NCBI GenBank assembly: GCA_017408185.1
Contig: JAFQVE010000422.1
Coordinates: 1 to 11,061, forward strand
Reading direction: 5' to 3'
Source of the DNA: Oscillospiraceae bacterium
Lineage (GTDB): Bacteria; Bacillota_A; Clostridia; Oscillospirales; JAAYXM01
Length of the DNA: 11,061 nt
Position 1 is the stretch's first letter, and every line of letters starts with the position of its first letter. Made by a program: the position numbers and the translations under genes. Below are positions 7,801 to 11,061 of this stretch, one piece after another. The notes below the pieces were generated by a model, which made no database searches, had not been told where the DNA came from, and worked only from the letters and a program-made list of their open reading frames with translations.

Positions 7801-9485
7801 CTTATCGCAACACTCCGTATATTGAGTCGGTTGAAGAGCTTGATATAAAGATTAAGGGCGGAAATGAGAACAGCGGCGATATAGCTCGCGCCGTCAAGGT
7901 AAAGCATACGGAAGCAAGCGGCGGAAGATGCGACTATGTTGTTTATGCAACCAATAAAGATGTTGTGTATACAATAACCGATAGTGATTTCAGCTTCGAT
8001 TTCTCGGGATTCGTTGGGGTCTATACTCTCAACTCAAACGGCGCAATGATTTACCGCTATGTAAATGACGGAACGATAATCGGCGAAGAAACAGGAAAGC
8101 CTTCGGCATATGAAGGAACGGTTGTTTCTTTCCAAAAGGAAAATGCATTCGATAACTATATCGATGTAAATATCAACTGTGATGATTTGAGCGATATTGC
8201 AGGAAAATATATCTATGTGAATAACGACGGTGTTCACAATGCTGCATATCAGATTGTTTCCGCCTCTGAAAATCAGGATGGAACCATCCGACTTAACCTC
8301 GGAACAGTAACGTTGATACGCTCACTCATCGATAAGAATGACATCGATAAGGGTTATGTATACAACATTAAGGAAGGACAGACTTTCTCAATTCCGACAT
8401 CGTTTGTTGATGCAAGTGTTCCGGAATTTGAAGAAGTAAGCGATTCGCTGAGCACAACTGCAGGAAGTACGATAAACGTAACACTAAGAGCGAAGAGTCC
8501 TATTAAAGAGGGCGCTCCGGCGATTACATACATCGGAACAAGTCTTCCGCGCGGCGCAACGCTCGATGAGGAGACCGGTGTGCTTTCGTGGAAACCGACG
8601 GCTTCACAGATAGGTGAAAACCATATAGCAATAACTGCGCGCGACTCCGACGGCAGAGAGAGCACGATCCACTTTGACATAACGGTCTACGGTTCAACAT
8701 CCGGCGGTGCAGGCGGTGGCGGCGTAAGTGGAAATACAGGCGCACCTGCTCCATCCACACCGTCAGATGACAAGGGCGATGTAGGGACCGGCCTCCCGGA
8801 CGGTCCGTCAAAGGATGACAGCACGGCCTCAGGTGGTGTTGAAAACGTCCGCTTCATCGACCTTGGCAACCACGCTTGGGCGGAGTCGGCAATTAACTCC
8901 CTTGCAGATGAAGGTATAATCAAGGGAACAAGCGGAAACACATTCTCACCTGCGGCTAACATCACGCGCGCAGACTTCGCAATTCTCCTTGTCCGCGCCT
9001 TTAAGTTATCTTCCGAGAATGAAGAGAACTTCGCAGATGTTTCTGTATCCGACTACTTTGCAAAAGAGCTTGCAGTTGCGAGAAACACAGGGCTTATCAA
9101 TGGTGTCGGCGAGAACAATTTCGCACCTCGCAACAATATCACCCGTCAGGATATGATGGTGATAGTTTACAGAGCACTCAATAGCCTTCCCCTTGAGGTA
9201 GCGGAGCGTGAGCGGAGTGTCGGCGCGGCAATGAATGATAGTCCGGTGGACTATCAGAACCGCGACGTGACCGAGCCACAGCGAGACAAGGTGGCGCCGA
9301 AGGCGACGGATGAGGTGTCAGCTTCCGACTTCAATCAAGTCTCCGACTACGCTCGCGAAGCAGTCACCGCACTCGTCAATGCAAAGCTTGTCAACGGTAA
9401 GAACGGACTTATTGAGCCGTTGGCAAACACAACACGCGCCGAAGTCGCAGTTCTCATTCAGAGAATACTTGATTTTATCGGCTGA
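1821..9485 (+). CDS. S-layer-anchored heparinase II/III-type polysaccharide lyase, 2554 aa
   Basis: Predicted exported enzyme that cleaves acidic polysaccharide by beta-elimination; the substrate is not readable from sequence. Order: signal peptide 1-23 (cleavage after IASA); three tandem modules (39-264, 363-587, 690-907), each followed by a BIG2 domain (about 270-358, 593-682, 911-1000); a fourth BIG2-like domain (1003-1090); a Cys-rich entry segment (1154-1239); a helical, toroid-like region (about 1330-1680); and a heparinase II/III-type beta domain (about 1681-2195) with HSHAD at 1721-1725, LSHNTVVVD around His1764 and NHHLYSFH at 1836-1843. Then follow a He_PIG-like Ig domain (2199-2290), a Gly/Pro/Ser linker (2292-2342) and three SLH repeats from 2343 to the end. 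It is far longer than ordinary family members (roughly 600-900 residues) because of the added modules. SLH repeats 2 and 3 are split by a foreign-looking insert. Start chosen by AAGGGAG and the signal peptide. The family call is strong; the exact PL family is not assignable by eye. Confidence 0.93.
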   Translation: MKRLLSLLLAVTMIVGLLPIASAEETTLAETMTSLDEKAGITLVYDISSAINKFKSNGATLKGADSFFGKGYYAFDYDATGGFFEYAANKSRDKYSWDGGYNYPATVGGRQVAEARSSATAGASGIQMLGYYRASEGLLNNWFAIKINVPKSGTYTPKATYWKYNKDCETYLDYYLIKDTGEELGIALDEARLEVDSEYYIGSKNCVDTTAAGAQTIVLNEAFENDVTLEEGEYYLVYKPRVVTVAADYIGNYAVASNFTLDGGLTSEPVPMMIKTYSDSVRVFDGGGTANLSTKVFMSDGTEKKATNAVYTALTPEFATIDEATGIITGVAPGEAKFEVTATENGKEYKAEISLPVVSNKLAGITVKYDLSGAISKLSAAGATLNGEESFFGKGYSAFSYDETNGFFEYAANKTKGKYSWDDDGYNYPVTISSRQITRMRTMDGANGLQFLSFYKASEGEFSSWWALKIKVPASGIYTPRASYWKYNKDGETYLDYFLIKNTGEDIKTLLDDSKFTTDSENYIGSKACEDTNISGAQKVIVDEAFENSVNLESGEYYLVYKPRIVKNSSNYIGNYSIASSFTLDGGNTKAPVPMSVRIKSDSDNIVTGGGIAKVTADVYLSDGTVRTTDDVKLTAITPDFATVDETFGVIIGNKAGVAKFTCEVSFGGKTLDGEFSIDVVENTSRPGEGELITYDISSRLDKASSVNGADSFGGLGYSALSYDSNDGLWEYAANKTNGKYSWDEGGWTHTTYNVDKSLGGGGYTRFRQSADSKRNGLQMLAKYDTWFAIKIKVPKAGLYLPASTYWMYGGRGNGAESYMDYFLIKNDGTEMSALLDSANLTTSSNGYIGSKSSVDSSLASGQSFVFDEPFDDKISLEDGEYYLVYKPRSIKGSDNYVCASNFTLDGVNCVKDVYVNAKTDIEWDEESKISVLPIRLDGTAVAEGDYTVTYSSSKTTVATVSDDGVVKGINEGSATIDVTVSDGIGSITKSFVFNVTDNSGMKDVIFNIADKIYLNQKILLDADAVMNSENVLDIPDDCISYSVSPSDIITISGGVLLAVKEGTATVTTDIEFKGEKKSLVNEITVVPGTGKTEPTIYTNKERGNALNNIEKYDWAKKTQKNAIKNADSVLERIDILRSQIFGEGLPRGRQLGCKGDEYYIYCRYCHARIDGDYSWSCSFAVNPWKVQCTACKNYFPSNDFESFLNLGLDETGLFFDVDRARQAHHEMLFHGDGSECTCEKPKTANTPEWYIFYGYGNPEGYLYNELYKEIRESNTDPWGDKITWNGEAGADLGTYKDENSGEILWTGGSMWGVDDGWGYLPGRKYDDGLTERHGYIALYNYKFWMHIYNGVLTTVGDAYLYTGDEKYGLAGAKFLDRVADVWGSFNMYYFRDKFLNTHGGSGYGAATGRINDNELGRAFCYAVDTFYPMITNEKLMRELSADAESRGLANKKTSSEDIWRNWADGILIASADMCMDGRINGNYGQAQAVAALAAIALHEQPKTDEIIEWLYRSGGTQSNGTVSGGNFEAKLMNDVDRDGFGNEASPRYNTSWVGTLRIFADQLRNYDGDKNYNPYENAKFAKMYDPQTNILLANSKHPNIGDTGSPASITVNGAASVWYNAFTKIENEEYKRKIAQYLYYITDGNLKQFGNSIFAANPESAEDELMKYVDEDAEMGSIMLGGYGFAALRDGNNYKSASADTDSNTHRDFWMWFGNTGASHSHADALNIGIDAFGLDIAPDLGYPEDTSYTPNRLQWVNTTLSHNTVVVDEKGQGAVKGIHGYPYHFDDSGKVKLMDADMKSVYPQTENYRRTIVMIEANDEVAYGIDFFRVTGGNHHLYSFHSQAENAYPISGIELTPDPVVQDKDGKNIVGSYAGPEAPFGNDPWTKDAWSYETFYPRGYTWLRNVRRDKEPESQFTVEFDVKDYRKVLKDSSGIKLRLTQLNNFTPTEVAIAGGYMTVKSDTKMMPKTLDYVLVEREGENLDSLFTTVYQPYRNTPYIESVEELDIKIKGGNENSGDIARAVKVKHTEASGGRCDYVVYATNKDVVYTITDSDFSFDFSGFVGVYTLNSNGAMIYRYVNDGTIIGEETGKPSAYEGTVVSFQKENAFDNYIDVNINCDDLSDIAGKYIYVNNDGVHNAAYQIVSASENQDGTIRLNLGTVTLIRSLIDKNDIDKGYVYNIKEGQTFSIPTSFVDASVPEFEEVSDSLSTTAGSTINVTLRAKSPIKEGAPAITYIGTSLPRGATLDEETGVLSWKPTASQIGENHIAITARDSDGRESTIHFDITVYGSTSGGAGGGGVSGNTGAPAPSTPSDDKGDVGTGLPDGPSKDDSTASGGVENVRFIDLGNHAWAESAINSLADEGIIKGTSGNTFSPAANITRADFAILLVRAFKLSSENEENFADVSVSDYFAKELAVARNTGLINGVGENNFAPRNNITRQDMMVIVYRALNSLPLEVAERERSVGAAMNDSPVDYQNRDVTEPQRDKVAPKATDEVSASDFNQVSDYAREAVTALVNAKLVNGKNGLIEPLANTTRAEVAVLIQRILDFIG
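1935..2612 (+). repeat. Tandem module copy 1 in the lyase (residues 39-264)
   Basis: First of three homologous ~225-residue beta-rich modules. Landmarks are YDISSA, SFFGKGYYAF, FFEYAANK, KYSWD, YWKYNKD, YLDYYLIK, YIGSK, GEYYLVYKPR and SNFTLDGG. The aromatic-rich strands suggest a jelly-roll or carbohydrate-binding fold, but I do not recognise a named family. A BIG2 domain follows directly. Confidence 0.85.
2907..3581 (+). repeat. Tandem module copy 2 in the lyase (residues 363-587)
   Basis: Closest relative of copy 1, with the same landmarks (SFFGKGYSAF, FFEYAANK, YWKYNKD, YLDYFLIK, YIGSK, GEYYLVYKPR). Two exact 17-nt matches to copy 1 are TATTGGAAGTATAATAA (2301 and 3270) and CTTGTATATAAGCCTCG (2526 and 3495). 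Both are offset by exactly 969 nt, so module plus BIG2 was duplicated as one unit. Confidence 0.85.
3888..4541 (+). repeat. Tandem module copy 3 in the lyase (residues 690-907), more divergent
   Basis: Keeps YDISS, ADSFGGLGYSAL, EYAANKTNGKYSWD, TYWMYGG, YMDYFLIK, YIGSK, GEYYLVYKPR and SNFTLDG, but is shorter before the WFAIKIKVP strand and lacks the ASEG segment of copies 1 and 2. The GEYYLVYKPR strand lies 975 nt after that of copy 2. Confidence 0.82.
5280..5537 (+). other. Cys-rich, zinc-ribbon-like segment of the lyase
   Basis: Residues Cys1163-x2-Cys1166, Cys1178 and Cys1189-x2-Cys1192 form two CxxC knuckles, with Cys1154 upstream and a CTC pair at 1237/1239 near His1225, His1226 and His1231. 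The second knuckle runs into KNYFPSNDF, a string I associate with other heparinase-like lyases. Metal binding or disulfides are both possible. It lies between the last BIG2 domain and the helical catalytic region. Confidence 0.6.
6861..8405 (+). other. Heparinase II/III-type beta-sandwich catalytic domain
   Basis: Residues about 1681-2195 of the lyase. The signature is HSHADALNIGIDAFG (His1721, His1723, Asp1725), then APDLGYPEDTSY, then LSHNTVVVD (His1764), then DFFRVTGGNHHLYSFHS. In this superfamily the equivalent His/Asp residues bind a structural or catalytic metal and line the cleft together with Tyr/His residues of the helical toroid. All appear intact, so the enzyme is probably active. 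Confidence 0.85.
8847..9482 (+). other. C-terminal SLH triplet of the lyase
   Basis: Three S-layer homology repeats: residues 2343-2398 (FIDLGNHAWAESAINSLA, ITRADFAILLVRAF), 2403-2456 (FADVSVSDYFAKELAVA, ITRQDMMVIVYRAL) and 2503-2554 (FNQVSDYAREAVTALV, TTRAEVAVLIQRIL). The TRxD/TRAE motifs are the usual contact with pyruvylated secondary cell-wall polymer, which indicates non-covalent cell-wall anchoring. About 46 residues separate repeats 2 and 3, where a few to a dozen or so is usual. Confidence 0.9.
9195..9316 (+). repeat. In-frame GC-rich palindromic element inserted between SLH repeats 2 and 3
   Basis: A stretch with about 65% GC (71 of 110 bases at 9201-9310 by hand count) encodes a hydrophilic, Arg/Asp/Pro-rich peptide (AERERSVGAAMNDSPVDYQ, then NRDVTEPQRDKVAPKATDE) unlike any SLH sequence. 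Its centre is a perfect hairpin at 9236-9256, with arms TGATAGTCC and GGACTATCA and a GGT loop. TGAGGT occurs at both edges (9194-9199 and 9311-9316). Removing one copy plus the interior deletes exactly 117 nt (39 codons) and restores a compact junction reading LPLEVSASDF. The peptide resembles strings I remember from many short dubious ORFs in Oscillospiraceae, which suggests a dispersed non-autonomous repeat. That resemblance is from memory and unverified. Confidence 0.6.
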
Positions 9486-9493
9486 AAAAATAG

Positions 9494-9520
9494 CAAGGGC
9501 AGAGATTTTCTCTGCCCTTG
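9494..9520 (+). terminator. Intercistronic stem-loop after the lyase gene
   Basis: A perfect 12-bp stem (arms CAAGGGCAGAGA and TCTCTGCCCTTG) with a TTT loop starts 8 nt after the TGA stop and ends 24 nt before the next ATG. The plus strand downstream is purine-rich (AGATGAAAAAGAAAG) with no U tract. The A run lies upstream (9485-9490), so the canonical terminator polarity is on the minus strand. Likely roles are partial termination, 3'-end protection or processing between the two cistrons. Confidence 0.6.
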
Positions 9521-9531
9521 AGATGAAAAAG

Positions 9532-9538
9532 AAAGGGA
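9532..9538 (+). promoter_or_regulatory. Ribosome binding site of the SLH/metallo-beta-lactamase-fold gene
   Basis: AAAGGGA lies 6 nt before the ATG at 9545. It supports that start over the in-frame ATGs inside the signal peptide. Confidence 0.75.
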
Positions 9539-9544
9539 TAAACG

Positions 9545-11061
9545 ATGCATAAGAAATTGTTATGTGCATTAATGGCTTTGGTTATGATTATTTCGATGAA
9601 TTCAAATGCAACTCTTGCCGCTTCTGATGAAAAGGCAGGGATATATACCGATATAGGTAAAGAATATTGGGCGCATTCACAGATTGTGAAGTGCACGGAA
9701 TCGGGATGGCTTGACGGCTATCCGGACGGAACATTCAAGCCGGAAGACCCGATAACAAGAGCGGAAGCAATAAAGACCTTTGCGAAATTTATGAATAAGA
9801 CGGAAAGAAAGCCTGCAAACGTAAAATTCAAGGATGTCGAATCTGATGCGTGGTTCTATTCTTATATCGGTGCAGCGGAAAGCATTTTTCCGGCATCGTG
9901 GCTTGCAACAGGAAATCTCTCTCCCGATAAGGCATTGACGCGCGAAGAAACCGTATATATGACGGTGATGGCGATGGGCTATGGCGCAGAAGCTGAGATT
10001 GCAAACCCGTATCTCATCATAAATGCATATTCCGACAATGCGGATATTTCCGAGACGATGAAGCCGTTTTTCTCACTTGCAACCTCTAAAGGAATAATCA
10101 CGGGCTACAGTGACGGAATGGCAAGGCCTGCGGGTGAAGTGACACGCGCCGAGCTATCTGCAATTCTCTGCAGAGCACTTGAGGTTCCGGAAAAGCACAG
10201 ACTCCGCGATGAATTTGCAAAGAAAAACAACATTTGTGAAACGAATGCAATCGGTGTTTCTGATGCGCTTCTCCTTCAGTCAACAGGAGATTATCTGGCC
10301 ACTGAAGTAGTTGCGAAAAATGACGGATACTACACTCTCGCCATCGACTATTCCCACGATAGCTATGAAATCACAACGAAGGTCATAGTGACCTATGAAG
10401 ACGGAACGCAGGTTACAAGCAACTGCGGCTTGCTCAGCGGAAAGCAGAAGCTTTCGCTTCCCATATATCTCAGAAAAGGCGCAAACAAGGTGCGCTTCCA
10501 GCATTCGCTCCGCCAGCTTCCGCATTATATTCTCCCGGTTTATATCTATGGTGTTGAGTGCAGTGCAAACGAAGAAGCGCTTGAATATTCAATTTCACCG
10601 AAAAATGCACGCCTCTTCCTCGATAAACCCAAAACACCGCTGACGGTTATCAAAAACTGGAAGGAAGAGCTTGTCGAAATCAGAACCGAGGACGGAAAGA
10701 TAGTTCCGTTTGAATACAAGCAGCTCGGAGACACGGCATACACGGAATCGATGATCAGCGTTTCCCTCGATAAAACCGCGATGGCAAAGCTTTCGGAAGG
10801 AAAGCACATTTTAAGCTATCACCTCGCAAACGGAAAGATTCTCACTCAGGAATTTGAGGTTACAAAGACAACGCCGGAAACAGAGCTTGAATTCATCAAT
10901 TTCAGTGTCGGCAAAGCAAACTCCACGCTTATGAGACTTCCCAACGGAAAATATCTTCTCATCGATTCGGGATATGACTCAACCGCAGAGGAGAAGATCA
11001 TTCCGTATCTTAAAAAGCACAACATCAAGCTCGATTATTACATTCTCACTCATTTCCACAA
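9545..11061 (+). CDS. SLH-anchored metallo-beta-lactamase-fold protein, 3'-truncated
   Basis: The frame opens at ATG 9545 and continues off the window without a stop (505 codons seen). It begins with a signal peptide (MHKKLLCALMALVMIIS, cleavage near residues 25-26). Three N-terminal SLH repeats follow: residues 32-88 (YTDIGKEYWAHSQI, GYPDGTFKPEDPITRAEA), 93-147 (FKDVESDAWFYSYIGAAE, LTREETVYM) and 161-216 (MKPFFSLATSKGIITGYSDG, VTRAELSAILCRAL). Residues about 217-440 are beta-rich and may hold one or two sandwich domains. From about 447 a metallo-beta-lactamase fold begins, with the ComEC/Rec2-like pattern LMRLPNGKYLLIDSGY (Asp474), IIPYLKKHNIKLDYYILTHFH (His503, His505). The window ends just before the expected DH of THxHxDH. 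Expected role: a metal-dependent hydrolase held on the cell wall, perhaps a phosphodiesterase or nuclease; the substrate is unknown. The 59-nt gap and shared strand suggest co-transcription with the lyase. Confidence 0.9.
   Translation, partial: MHKKLLCALMALVMIISMNSNATLAASDEKAGIYTDIGKEYWAHSQIVKCTESGWLDGYPDGTFKPEDPITRAEAIKTFAKFMNKTERKPANVKFKDVESDAWFYSYIGAAESIFPASWLATGNLSPDKALTREETVYMTVMAMGYGAEAEIANPYLIINAYSDNADISETMKPFFSLATSKGIITGYSDGMARPAGEVTRAELSAILCRALEVPEKHRLRDEFAKKNNICETNAIGVSDALLLQSTGDYLATEVVAKNDGYYTLAIDYSHDSYEITTKVIVTYEDGTQVTSNCGLLSGKQKLSLPIYLRKGANKVRFQHSLRQLPHYILPVYIYGVECSANEEALEYSISPKNARLFLDKPKTPLTVIKNWKEELVEIRTEDGKIVPFEYKQLGDTAYTESMISVSLDKTAMAKLSEGKHILSYHLANGKILTQEFEVTKTTPETELEFINFSVGKANSTLMRLPNGKYLLIDSGYDSTAEEKIIPYLKKHNIKLDYYILTHFH
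10886..11061 (+). other. Start of the metallo-beta-lactamase catalytic domain (cut by window end)
   Basis: Residues about 448-505 of the third gene. The N-terminal beta strands with LLIDSGY, followed by a helix and ILTHFH, match the opening of ComEC-type metallo-beta-lactamase folds. The last two bases (AA) fit Asn or Lys, consistent with THFHNDH or THFHKDH. Confidence 0.8.

Noticed and set aside
9195..9316. Frameshift or assembly error as the cause of the odd peptide in the SLH array
   Set aside because: The frame is kept on both sides and SLH repeat 3 follows intact to a normal stop. A clean in-frame insertion explains it better.
9523..9552. A 9-codon leader ORF (MKKKGINDA) overlapping the start of the third gene
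   Set aside because: There is no ribosome binding site before its ATG. It is most simply the spacer and ribosome binding site of the real gene read in another frame.
9545..9640. Lipoprotein signal peptide (Cys7) in the third gene
   Set aside because: Cys7 is before the hydrophobic core, not after it, and there is no lipobox. A standard signal peptidase I site near residues 25-26 fits better.

Overview
The window reads as part of a surface-protein operon from an anaerobic, Gram-positive-type Clostridia bacterium, most likely an uncultured gut or rumen Oscillospirales/Eubacteriales relative. The reasons are moderate GC, strong AAGGG-type ribosome binding sites, S-layer homology (SLH) anchoring, multiple bacterial Ig-like (BIG2) domains, and a short embedded repeat of a kind I recall from Oscillospiraceae. 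The taxonomy is inference; there is no rRNA or housekeeping gene here.

Three genes lie on the plus strand and fill almost the whole window. (1) 1-1760 is the 3' part of a secreted modular protein: a divergent beta-sandwich module, a BIG2 domain and Trp-containing repeats. Its start is off the window. (2) 1821-9485 is a complete 2554-residue exported protein: signal peptide, three tandem copies of a ~225-residue module each followed by a BIG2 domain, a fourth BIG2-like domain, a Cys-rich segment, a heparinase II/III-type polysaccharide lyase core, a He_PIG-like Ig domain, a Gly/Pro/Ser linker and three C-terminal SLH repeats. (3) 9545 to the window end is the 5' part of another exported protein: three N-terminal SLH repeats, a beta-rich middle and a metallo-beta-lactamase fold that is cut off inside its THxHxDH motif.

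The two gaps between genes are 60 and 59 nt. Each holds a perfect 12-13 bp stem-loop with a 3-nt loop and the same AGAGA/TCTCT apex, 8-9 nt after the stop codon and 22-24 nt before the next start. Neither has a U tract on the plus strand. No stretch over 300 bases lacks a gene.

Working model (inference): the cell displays a large lyase on its S-layer to cut an acidic polysaccharide such as a glycosaminoglycan or similar uronate polymer. The repeated modules would bind substrate or act as spacers, gene 1 would be a companion binding protein, and gene 3 would be a second cell-wall-bound hydrolase. The most unusual item is an in-frame, GC-rich, palindrome-bearing insertion of about 117 nt (~9195-9316) between SLH repeats 2 and 3 of the lyase. 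It looks like a mobile intergenic repeat that has become protein-coding.
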